DNA of 32,472 nt. Origin: PVC group bacterium (GTDB taxonomy: Bacteria > Verrucomicrobiota > Kiritimatiellia > CAIKKV01). Under the pieces are notes generated by a model, which made no database searches, had not been told where the DNA came from, and saw only the letters and a list, made by a program, of their open reading frames with translations. Shown here one piece after another: positions 17,920-24,798 of the stretch. The stretch lies in the NCBI GenBank assembly GCA_945898015.1, contig CAMDGM010000039.1, positions 1-32,472 of the forward strand, written 5' to 3'. The translations under genes and the position numbers were made by a program. Every line of letters begins with the position of its first letter. Position 1 is the stretch's first letter.

Positions 17920-18385
17920 TGAGGTCATTCAACAGCGGCGATCCGTCCGGCATTACCGGGAAGAGCCCCTTTCGCAGGATATCCTGGACCGCCTCTATCG
18001 GGCTTTGCAGGTTGCGCCGTCTACCGCCAACAAGCAGGAACGGTCGTTTTATTTCGTGCAGGATTTCGAGCGGCGCAAAGCGATAGTCACCCGGGCTTGT
18101 CATAACCAGATGTTCATCCTCGAGGCCCCGCTGATCCTGGTGGCCACCTGCCGGAAGGATTATGCGATCGATTTGGCCATTGCGGTGGATCATCTTGTTT
18201 TGGCGGCGACCAACGAAGGCCTGGGGACCTGCTGGATCAGCTGGTTCGAGCAGGAACGGGTGAAGGAGATCCTGGGGATACCGGAAACGAGGGATGTCCC
18301 GGTTCTGGTTCCCATCGGATATGCCGCCGAAAGTCCCCCGGCCCGGACGAGGAAAGCGCTCGGGGATTTGATTATCCGGGTGTGA
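17909..18385 (+). CDS. Nitroreductase-family protein
   Basis: The 158-residue protein begins MDFNEVIQQRRSVRHYRE, the FMN-phosphate-binding R-RSVR motif of the nitroreductase family. It also has APSTANKQERSF near residues 39-50 and GLGTCWISWF near 103-112, the family's flavin-binding region. At 158 residues it is short for the family but not clearly truncated. It probably reduces quinone-, nitro- or flavin-type substrates with NAD(P)H; the real substrate is unknown. I chose the ATG at 17909, which overlaps the GH84-like gene's end, over the longer open frame from 17726, which is a shadow of that gene. It converges on the sulfatase gene with only 6 bases between. Confidence 0.88.
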   Translation: MDFNEVIQQRRSVRHYREEPLSQDILDRLYRALQVAPSTANKQERSFYFVQDFERRKAIVTRACHNQMFILEAPLILVATCRKDYAIDLAIAVDHLVLAATNEGLGTCWISWFEQERVKEILGIPETRDVPVLVPIGYAAESPPARTRKALGDLIIRV

Positions 18386-18391
18386 AGCCCC

Positions 18392-19840
18392 TCAGGGGCA
18401 AACGGAAAGGACTGCCTTGACCGGACGTCCGGCGATCAGCGTTCGGCCGTCGGAGAAGCCCTCTTCCCGGCCTTTCAGTTCGGCGGCCATCGTGCTGCGC
18501 CACTTCGTCAAGCGCGCTCTGGCCTTGGCGTTTGAGGACAGATCGTTGAGCTCGTTCGGATCCCGGTCCAGGTCAAAAAGCTGTTCCTGCCCGTTTCCGC
18601 TGAACCAGATGTATTTCTCGTGTCCGTCGGTCAGGTAATGGGCGGAGCCCTGGAACGGAACGCCATGTTCGCCGTGGATGTAGGGATGAACCTCCACGTC
18701 CTTCCCTCGGGCATTGGCCAGGAAGCTTTTCCCTTCCAGCGAAGCGGGAATCTCCAGGCCGGCGCAGTCGAGCAGCGTGGGCATGACGTCCATCAGCTCC
18801 ACCACGCGTCCACTGACGGCGTTTTTCTGGATATCGCTTCCCCCCGGGCCCCGCAGGATCAGGGGCACGCGCGCCGACCCCTCATAGGGGAAGGCTTTGC
18901 GGAACAGGTTGTGGTCGCCCATGAGGTCCCCATGGTCGGAGACGAAACACACATAGCTGTTCTGCCATTGCCCATGCATGTGCAGGTTTTCGAAAAGGCG
19001 ATTCAGCTGATGGTCAATGTGGGTCATGAGCCCATAATAGCCAGCGCGGGCGTCCTGGAGGACTCGGGGTGAAACCTTGCCATACCAGAGGGAGGGGTGG
19101 TCGGGCTGCGCGCCCGCGGCGAACATGTTGCTCCAGGTCCCGACCGGAGGCGGAGGCATTTTCAAGTCTTTGTAAAGATCGTAGGCCCAGGCGGGAGGGT
19201 TCAGCGGTGGATGCGGGCGGTGCAACGACAGGAACAGGAAAAACGGCTTGGTGGGGTCCCGCTTCCGGAGGAAATCGATGGACTGGGAAACCACGAAATT
19301 GGTGGGATGCGTGTGTTCAGGCTTGTCCCAGGGGCGGGCGGTGTAGGAGTTGCAGTTCAGGCCGTCTTCGAAGTCGTTCGCCTGGCGCCCGAGCTGCTGC
19401 TGGAGCCAGGGCTCATAGTCGTCAACCGTTTGGTAATCGCAGGGATGCTTGTCGTGGGCAAAATGGATGAACCCGTCGTGCAGGATCACGTTTTCAAAGC
19501 CCACCCGGTGGCGCTCGGGGTAGACGTGCATTTTACCGATGGCTTGCGTCTGGTAGCCCTGGCGGGTGAACTCGGAGGCGAGGGTGACCGGATAGTTCCA
19601 CGGGACGCCATCCTGATAGCCGATGCGGCCATGGGTTTCGGGCTTTAACCCGGTGAACAGCGAAGCCCGGGCGGCAATACACGACGGGCATGCCGAGTAG
19701 GCGCGGGAGAAACGCGTCCCGTCCAGGGAAAGCTTGTCGAGGTAAGGAGTCCTGACGACGGGATGCCCGTCGATTCCGAGGCAGTCACCGCGCCATTGGT
19801 CCACACAGATCAGGATGATATTGGGCTTGCTTGACTTCAT
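18392..19840 (-). CDS. Sulfatase (S1 family), cytoplasmic, CxAxR formylglycine motif
   Basis: This 482-residue type I sulfatase begins MKSSKPNIILICVDQWRGD, with D14 in the metal site. The formylglycine motif is C54-I-A-A-R58 within CPSCIAARASLFTG. This is the less common C-x-A-x-R form, with Ala for Pro, which anaerobic radical-SAM maturases are known to accept. DHGDLMGDHNLFRKAFPYEG near residues 305-324 is the second metal and sulfate segment. There is no signal peptide, unlike most PVC sulfatases, so it probably works in the cytoplasm on imported sugars. The start follows from the NIILICVDQ strand needing to be N-terminal; the open frame upstream is not protein-like. No maturase gene is in the window. 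Confidence 0.9.
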   Translation of the reverse strand: MKSSKPNIILICVDQWRGDCLGIDGHPVVRTPYLDKLSLDGTRFSRAYSACPSCIAARASLFTGLKPETHGRIGYQDGVPWNYPVTLASEFTRQGYQTQAIGKMHVYPERHRVGFENVILHDGFIHFAHDKHPCDYQTVDDYEPWLQQQLGRQANDFEDGLNCNSYTARPWDKPEHTHPTNFVVSQSIDFLRKRDPTKPFFLFLSLHRPHPPLNPPAWAYDLYKDLKMPPPPVGTWSNMFAAGAQPDHPSLWYGKVSPRVLQDARAGYYGLMTHIDHQLNRLFENLHMHGQWQNSYVCFVSDHGDLMGDHNLFRKAFPYEGSARVPLILRGPGGSDIQKNAVSGRVVELMDVMPTLLDCAGLEIPASLEGKSFLANARGKDVEVHPYIHGEHGVPFQGSAHYLTDGHEKYIWFSGNGQEQLFDLDRDPNELNDLSSNAKARARLTKWRSTMAAELKGREEGFSDGRTLIAGRPVKAVLSVCP

Positions 19841-19848
19841 AAGCGGCA

Positions 19849-19877
19849 AGGATAGCGTGCTTGAATATCGACTGCAA
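19849..19877 (-). promoter_or_regulatory. Sigma-70-like promoter for the sulfatase gene
   Basis: Read on the minus strand, TTGCAG (19872-19877) and TATCCT (19849-19854) are 17 bases apart. Only 8 bases separate the -10 from the ATG, so a transcript from here would be leaderless or nearly so. No Shine-Dalgarno sequence is visible before this ATG, which fits. Confidence 0.4.
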
Positions 19878-20021
19878 CAATCGTTTCGGCGGGCGCGTCT
19901 CTGAGTTTTGGCTTTTTTCGGTTGTTTTGTCGGTTGAGCTGGGAGCGCCGTTTCGGGCGTCCCTTGCCGGCTGCCGATCAGATGCCAGGGCTTTGCCCCG
20001 CCCGGCTCCGCGGCATGAAAA

Positions 20022-20050
20022 TTGACAAATCCTCCCTGAACTGGCATAAA
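20022..20050 (+). promoter_or_regulatory. Promoter TTGACA-N17-CATAAA for the DUF4160-DUF2442 pair
   Basis: TTGACA (20022-20027) and CATAAA (20045-20050) have 17-base spacing. CTGAACTGGCATAAAG closely matches the cores at 8551-8568 and 21431-21447, but the flanking blocks of those two modules are absent. The predicted start site is about 18 bases before the DUF4160 ATG, with GGGGAGG in the leader as ribosome-binding site. Confidence 0.6.
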
Positions 20051-20075
20051 GAAGCCCTTATGGGGAGGTAAGCGA

Positions 20076-20345
20076 ATGCCGGAGATCAGCAGATTTTTTG
20101 GAATCGTGATCCGGATGTTTATGGAAGTGGAAGCCCAGCATAACACCCCTCATTTTCATGCCTATTATCAGGAGTATGTCGCGGTGTTTGGCATTGAGAC
20201 CGGCGACTTGCTCGCGGGAGACCTGCCGAAACGCCAGTGTCGGTTGGTCGCGGCGTGGGTGGAATTGCATCGAAATGAACTCACGAAAGACTGGCAGGCG
20301 TTGCAACAGGGACAGGCCCCGCAGGCAATCCAGCCGTTGCAATAG
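20076..20345 (+). CDS. DUF4160 domain-containing protein
   Basis: This 89-residue protein has the DUF4160 hallmarks: MPEISRFFGIVIRMF start, then NTPHFHAYYQEYVAVF (23-38, conserved PHFH), then LPKRQCRLVAAWVELHRNEL. The whole domain is present. DUF4160 genes are commonly paired with DUF2442 genes, as here, and are often discussed as possible toxin-antitoxin-like modules, but no activity is proven. GGAGG lies 7 bases before the ATG. The next gene follows after 10 bases. Confidence 0.9.
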   Translation: MPEISRFFGIVIRMFMEVEAQHNTPHFHAYYQEYVAVFGIETGDLLAGDLPKRQCRLVAAWVELHRNELTKDWQALQQGQAPQAIQPLQ

Positions 20346-20355
20346 GAGGTTAGCC

Positions 20356-20688
20356 ATGAAACATGCCATCTATACCGTTAAGGACGTCAATATTGTGGCG
20401 CCATACACGTTAAAACTGACGTTCGATGACGGCGCCACTCGGACAATCGACTTGGGTCCCGTTCTGGAGGGTGAGCTGCTCGGTCCGCTCCGGAACAAGG
20501 CGTTGTTCAATCAGGTGCACGTGGATGCGGAGGCCCGCACGATCGTGTGGCCAAACGGGGCCGATTTCGATCCCGCAACCTTGCACGACTGGGACCTCTA
20601 TGCACCGGAAATTGTTGCCCGTGCGAAAGGCCAGTGGGCCAAGGTTGCGGAAAAGCGCGGCGAATACGGGAAAACAGGGAACCCATGA
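20356..20688 (+). CDS. DUF2442 domain-containing protein
   Basis: The 110-residue protein matches DUF2442 across its length: the DGATRTIDLGPVL segment (22-34), LRNKALFNQVHVD near 48-60, and the terminal IVWPNGADFDPATLHDWDL (66-84). Some family members carry a C-terminal extension like its basic tail, AKVAEKRGEYGKTGNP. Pairing with DUF4160, 10 bases apart, is the usual arrangement. GGAGG precedes the ATG. Function is unknown; a small-partner role in a two-gene module is plausible. Confidence 0.88.
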   Translation: MKHAIYTVKDVNIVAPYTLKLTFDDGATRTIDLGPVLEGELLGPLRNKALFNQVHVDAEARTIVWPNGADFDPATLHDWDLYAPEIVARAKGQWAKVAEKRGEYGKTGNP

Positions 20689-20772
20689 TGAACGCGTTTG
20701 TTTGAGCCTTGGCCCGTTGCGCCGCACGCTGCACCGCCGTTGTGCCACCGGTAACGACCGTGTCCAACGGAA

Positions 20773-21399
20773 GACGCGCGTGGGTGTAAGACAAAATTCT
20801 GACGGCAGCAAGAAAAGGCCTTATTTCCGCTGGCTTGGGATATACAGATGAATATACCTGTGACCGGGAGAATGTGATGCTTCCGTGTGGGGCGTCGTCA
20901 ACGTTGAATCGCGACAGGCCTATTAGTTGCCCGTGTGGGCGTGCCCGCTGTGGCGGGTTGCGCCGTTTCGGCCACGGCCTGACGGGCGCTTTGCCGCGCT
21001 GAGGGGCTCCGGCTGGAGGCGCCGGGACCATTTTCCACGTCGCCTCGCCGTCGCCCCTCATCATCGGCAAATCGCCTCGTCATGCCGTGGCGGATCGAAA
21101 CGGCGCAACCCCATAGCCATCGCGCGCCCACGGCTCTGCCGAGCACGTTCGGGCGGCGCGCGAGACGGCTTCCGAAAGAAGCCCATGAACCTGAGTTTCC
21201 TCCCTTAAAACCAATATAACTGGGGCTTCTAATGGGAACCCTTCGGCAAGCTCAGGGCAAGCCGAAATCGCGCGCCGCACGAGGCTCATCGGAGATGGCC
21301 GGGCGCGCTCAACCTTTCCGCCAGTCAGCCACAAGGCGTGCCATTAAGGCCCCGTCTTTAAAGGGGTATCAGAATTCTGTCTTACACCCGACGCGCGTT
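20773..21399. repeat. Unit of about 627 bp bounded by near-perfect 30-bp inverted repeats, no transposase
   Basis: The left end (20773-20802) reads inward as GACGCGCGTGGGTGTAAGAC then AAAATTCTGA. The right end (21369-21399) is its reverse complement with one extra base and one or two changes. Between them lies large hairpin copy 2 and no credible ORF. A lone end of the same sequence, CTTACACCCGCGCG, occurs at 8502-8515 in the other promoter module. This looks like a MITE-type or decayed element, but no target-site duplication is clear. Confidence 0.55.
20932..21187. repeat. Large hairpin repeat, copy 2
   Basis: The left arm (20955-21007) and right arm (21053-21111) pair almost completely around a 45-base loop that starts TCCGGCTGGAGGCG and ends CGCCTCGCCGTC. 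Weaker pairing extends outward to about 20932 and 21133. The right arm has a 4-base bulge, GGAT, next to CGAAAC. A tail ending GCCC at about 21182 matches copies 1 and 3. Together with flanking DNA it fills the 810-base gene-free gap 20689-21498. Remaining parts of the gap (20689-20772, 21188-21360) hold nothing I recognise apart from a CCCTTCG/CTCAGGG motif at 21239-21258. Confidence 0.8.
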
Positions 21400-21474
21400 C
21401 GCAAGCAGATTAGAGATTGCGGATTTCAGCCGAAACTGGCATAAAGTACCCCCTGTTCCGCAATGCCGCAAGGA
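21375..21474 (+). promoter_or_regulatory. Repeated promoter module, copy B
   Basis: This is homologous to 8496-8595 with identical internal spacings (52 and 24 bases between the three conserved blocks). The -10-like CATAAA is at 21440-21445. The position of the copy A -35 reads TTGCGG (21417-21422), a weaker match. TTCCGCAATGCCGCAAGGA is identical to copy A. It lies just outside the right inverted repeat and directly before the SxtJ gene, so it probably drives the carbamoyltransferase cassette. Confidence 0.55.
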
Positions 21475-21498
21475 TGCCTGAAAGGCTGACACGAACGC

Positions 21499-21960
21499 AT
21501 GAATGATGAAATCCAGAACGCGGTGGTCCGGGCGGTGTGGTCATGGAGCGTGCCGCCCGCGCCGGTCCGGGATGACCGGCCCCGGCTTCGCCGCAAGGCG
21601 CTGATCCAGGCGCTCGTGATGGCGGCGGTGGCTGCGCTGTTTTATTTTTGGAAAGGGCACCGCGTTCTGCCGGCGGTGCTGGGCGGGCTGGCCGTCTTGA
21701 ATCTCCTGCTGGGCCTCGTTGCGCCCCGCGCATTCGGCGCGGTGGATCGCGCGCTGATGGCGTTCGGCCGCGGTTGCGGCGAAGTCGTCACATGGCTCCT
21801 GCTGACGCCGTTCTATTACCTTTTCTTTGTTCCGGCCCGGCTCATTCAGTGGGCGGCCCGCCGCGATCCCCTTCAGCGCCGGTTTCCGGACACCCCGGCC
21901 AGTTATTGGGTGTCCCGCCGGCCGGTGAAAAGCATGGACGACTACCGGAAGCAATTCTGA
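21499..21960 (+). CDS. SxtJ family membrane protein
   Basis: The 153-residue protein has a hydrophilic N-terminus, two adjacent transmembrane segments (about 34-52 and 57-80) and a third near 94-118, then the typical end RRFPDTPASYWVSRRPVKSM. This is the SxtJ family, nearly always found beside NodU/CmcH-type carbamoyltransferases. Its role is not established; a membrane partner or anchor for the carbamoylation enzyme is inferred from this constant linkage. The stop TGA shares its last base with the carbamoyltransferase ATG, so translation is coupled. The Shine-Dalgarno sequence is weak. Confidence 0.85.
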   Translation: MNDEIQNAVVRAVWSWSVPPAPVRDDRPRLRRKALIQALVMAAVAALFYFWKGHRVLPAVLGGLAVLNLLLGLVAPRAFGAVDRALMAFGRGCGEVVTWLLLTPFYYLFFVPARLIQWAARRDPLQRRFPDTPASYWVSRRPVKSMDDYRKQF

Positions 21961-23786
21961 TGAACATCCTGGGAATCAGCGCGTTTTATCACGATTCCGC
22001 CGCCGTCCTGGTGCGGGATGGCGAGATTGTCGCCGCCGGCCAGGAGGAGCGGTTTTCGCGCAAAAAGCACGATCCGCGTTTCCCGACGCAGGCGGTCCGG
22101 TACTGCCTGGCTGAAGGGGGCGTGAAGCCCGACGGCCTTGACGCGGTGGCCTTTTATGACAAGCCGCTCACCAAGTTCGGCCGGATCATGGAGACCTATT
22201 TCTCGGTCGCGCCGGCGGGGTTGAAGTCGTTCATGATGGCCATGCCGCTCTGGCTGAACCAGAAGCTGTGGATTCCGCTCGAGATCGAGAAGGCGCTCAA
22301 TGCCTGCGGCTATGCGATGCCGAAGGATCTGTTTTTCACCGACCATCACGAGGCCCATGCCGCGAGCGCGTTTTATCCGTCGCCTTTTCAAAAGGCGGCG
22401 GTGCTCACGCTCGACGGGGTGGGGGAATGGGCCACCAGTTCCTATGGCCGGGGGGACGGCGGCCGCCTCGAGTTGATGAAGGACCTGCGCTTTCCCCATT
22501 CGCTGGGCCTGCTCTATTCCGCCTTCACCTATTTCACCGGCTTCCGGGTCAATTCCGGCGAATACAAGCTGATGGGGCTTGCGCCCTATGGCGAACCGGT
22601 CTATGCCGACCTGATTCGCGACCGGCTGATCGACCTGCGCGAGGATGGTTCGTTCCGGCTGAACATGGAGTATTTCGGCTATCTCGACGGCCTGACCATG
22701 ACGAACGACAAATTCGCCGCGCTCTTTGGCGGGCCCGCGCGCAAGGCGGAGTCCGAGATCACCGCGCGCGAGATGAACCTGGCCCGGTCCATCCAGGTGG
22801 TGACCGAGGAGATCGTTCTGAAGATGGCGCGCCATGTGAAAACGGTGACGGGCGAGGACCGCTTGTGTCTGGCCGGCGGCGTGGCGCTCAACTGCGTGGC
22901 CAACGGGCGGTTGCTCCGGGAAGGGATTTTCAAGGAGATCTGGATCCAGCCGGCGGCGGGCGATGCCGGCGGCGCGCTCGGCGCGGCCCTCTTCACCTGG
23001 CACCAGATCAAGGGCAAGCCCCGTCAGGCGGACGGCGTGCATGATGCCATGAAAGGGGGCTATCTGGGCCCCGTGTTTTCGGATGACGAGGTCGGCGCCT
23101 TCCTCCAGGCGCGCGGCTATCCGGCCCGGCGCCTGACCGAGGCCGAATGGCCGTCCGTGCTGGCCGACGAGATTGCGGCCGAGAAGGTGATCGGCCTGGT
23201 GCAGGGCCGCATGGAGTTCGGGCCCCGCGCGCTGGGCGCCCGCTCGGTGATCGGCGATGCCCGGTCGACGAAGATGCAGTCGATCATGAACCTCAAGATC
23301 AAATACCGCGAGTCGTTCCGGCCCTTTGCCCCGTCCTGCCTGGTGGAGCGGGTGTCGGATTACTTCGAGCTGGACCGGCCGTCCCCCTACATGCTGCTGG
23401 TGGCGCCGGTCAAGCGCGAGCGGTGCAAGGGGCTGGAGGGGCCGCCCGCCCCGCTGCGCGATCGCATCAACCAGGTGCGGAGCGACGTGCCCGCCATCAC
23501 CCACGTGGATTATTCCGCGCGCGTGCAGACCGTGGCGAGCGACACGGCGCCCCGGTATCACGCGCTGATCAAGGCGTTCGAGGCGAAGACGGGCTGCGGC
23601 CTGATCATCAACACGTCGTTCAATGTCCGGGGCGAGCCGATCGTCTGCACGCCCGAGGACGCCTATCGCTGTTTCATGCGCACGGAAATGGACCGGCTCG
23701 TGCTGGGGTCGTGGCTGTTGCGCAAGGAGGAGCAGCCGGCGTGGAAGGATGCCCGCGACTGGCGGCAGGATTACGTGCTGGATTAA
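21960..23786 (+). CDS. Carbamoyltransferase (NodU/CmcH family)
   Basis: The 608-residue enzyme carries the N-terminal ASKHA-like domain MNILGISAFYHDSAAV with GQEERFSRKKHD near 27-38, the metal-binding DHHEAHA motif at 128-134, and GEWATSSYG near 155-163. The C-terminal YrdC-like/carbamoyltransferase part has QGRMEFGPRALGARSVIGD. Family members transfer carbamoyl from carbamoyl phosphate, via carbamoyl-AMP, to a hydroxyl of a sugar or other natural product. Full length. I chose the ATG at 21960 by domain start and by overlap with the SxtJ stop; the open frame further upstream only shadows SxtJ. The acceptor is probably an exopolysaccharide sugar given the neighbours, but that is inference. Confidence 0.95.
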   Translation: MNILGISAFYHDSAAVLVRDGEIVAAGQEERFSRKKHDPRFPTQAVRYCLAEGGVKPDGLDAVAFYDKPLTKFGRIMETYFSVAPAGLKSFMMAMPLWLNQKLWIPLEIEKALNACGYAMPKDLFFTDHHEAHAASAFYPSPFQKAAVLTLDGVGEWATSSYGRGDGGRLELMKDLRFPHSLGLLYSAFTYFTGFRVNSGEYKLMGLAPYGEPVYADLIRDRLIDLREDGSFRLNMEYFGYLDGLTMTNDKFAALFGGPARKAESEITAREMNLARSIQVVTEEIVLKMARHVKTVTGEDRLCLAGGVALNCVANGRLLREGIFKEIWIQPAAGDAGGALGAALFTWHQIKGKPRQADGVHDAMKGGYLGPVFSDDEVGAFLQARGYPARRLTEAEWPSVLADEIAAEKVIGLVQGRMEFGPRALGARSVIGDARSTKMQSIMNLKIKYRESFRPFAPSCLVERVSDYFELDRPSPYMLLVAPVKRERCKGLEGPPAPLRDRINQVRSDVPAITHVDYSARVQTVASDTAPRYHALIKAFEAKTGCGLIINTSFNVRGEPIVCTPEDAYRCFMRTEMDRLVLGSWLLRKEEQPAWKDARDWRQDYVLD

Positions 23787-23799
23787 GCGAGGAGAACGC

Positions 23800-23964
23800 A
23801 TGCTCTTTTTGAAACATCTGTGGCGGTTGCTGAAGGAGACCGTACAGTTTGCCAGGCAGAACAAGGCCTGGTGGATTGTGCCGCTGGTCCTGATGCTTCT
23901 CCTGCTGGGCCTCGTGGTGGTGGCGGTGATCAACGGCGCGCCTTTCATCTACACCCTTTTCTAA
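23800..23964 (+). CDS. DUF5989 family small membrane protein
   Basis: This 54-residue single-pass protein reads MLFLKHLWRLLKETVQFARQ, then a KAWWIVP entry into one transmembrane helix (about 24-46), ending in NGAPFIYTLF. That is the DUF5989 pattern found beside SxtJ and carbamoyltransferase genes. GAGGAGAACGC precedes the ATG. The next gene's ATG directly abuts the TAA stop. Function is unknown; its strict linkage suggests an accessory role in the carbamoylation complex. Confidence 0.88.
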   Translation: MLFLKHLWRLLKETVQFARQNKAWWIVPLVLMLLLLGLVVVAVINGAPFIYTLF

Positions 23965-24798
23965 ATGAACGCCGTCCTTCCATCCGGCCCCCTGGGGGGC
24001 GCCTTGCTGGTGCTGGCGCCTCATTTTGATGACGAGGTGCTGGGTTGTGGCGGGCTTCTTGCCGGGCTGGAGGACAAGGCGGCGGTTCGCGTGGTCATCG
24101 CGTGCGATGGCCGCGGTTCCGCCGAGTGGCGCCGGCCGGCGCCTGTTCCCGGCGCGCCCGATATCAGCGCCGTTCGCCGGGCCGAGTCCATAGCTGCGCT
24201 GGGGTTGCTGGGCATCGCCGAAAGCCAGGTGAGCACGCTGGGCTTTCCGGACGGGACGCTGGCGGCTCGTGACCGGGAACTGGCTCTAGCCCTGGAGCAA
24301 CTCGTCGAGGAGCTGAACCCGCGGTATATCCTGGCCCCGTTCCGGTTCGACCGGCATCCCGATCACATGGCCCTGGGGCGGGCGGCGCTGTCGCTTCCGG
24401 CGGTGAAGGAGGGGCGGGCGGCGCTGATCGAGTATTTTGTGTATGTCCGGTTCCGCCTGTTCCCGGGCGGGGATATCCGCCGCGTGGTGAAGCCGGAGTT
24501 CCGGCAACGCCGGGACCTGGCGGATGTGGCGTTTCTGAAACGCCGCGCGCTGGACTGCTTTGCCACGCAAGTGACGCGCTTCTTTCCCTGGCAGACCCGG
24601 CCCGTGCTGACGGAAGCCGCGTTGAGGGAGTCTGCCGCCGGGCCCGAGGAATATCTGGTGGCGCCGCCCGGCGCGGCGGATGCGGCTGTGTTGCGATGGC
24701 CGGTCTGGCTTGTGCGGGGGATTCTGGCTGTGGAGTCGCGGCTGAAACGGGCCGCCTATGTCTGGCGGCTTAAGCGCCGGTGCGGGAGGAAAACATGA
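23965..24798 (+). CDS. PIG-L family deacetylase (LmbE-like)
   Basis: The 277-residue protein has the zinc-binding PHFDDE motif at 19-24 (canonical PHxDDE, in LVLAPHFDDEVLGCGG) and the second metal motif HPDH at 131-134. It would remove N-acetyl groups from an amino sugar or related substrate in the cytoplasm. It starts right after the DUF5989 stop and shares ATGA with the SGNH gene, so it belongs to this operon. A PIG-L enzyme next to a carbamoyltransferase fits tailoring of an amino-sugar-containing glycan before or during export. Confidence 0.93.
   Translation: MNAVLPSGPLGGALLVLAPHFDDEVLGCGGLLAGLEDKAAVRVVIACDGRGSAEWRRPAPVPGAPDISAVRRAESIAALGLLGIAESQVSTLGFPDGTLAARDRELALALEQLVEELNPRYILAPFRFDRHPDHMALGRAALSLPAVKEGRAALIEYFVYVRFRLFPGGDIRRVVKPEFRQRRDLADVAFLKRRALDCFATQVTRFFPWQTRPVLTEAALRESAAGPEEYLVAPPGAADAAVLRWPVWLVRGILAVESRLKRAAYVWRLKRRCGRKT

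Noticed and set aside
20932..21187. Integron attC site or retron msd hairpin
   Set aside because: The GTTRRRY/RYYYAAC core boxes are absent, and there is no integrase or reverse transcriptase gene nearby.
21239..21258. CCCTTCG...CTCAGGG motif, also at 26189-26208
   Set aside because: A short palindrome seen in many unrelated bacterial genomes; too small and common to call a specific element here.
21942..23948. 668-residue minus-strand open frame
   Set aside because: Antisense to the carbamoyltransferase gene; composition rich in His, Arg and Gly, with no domain match.
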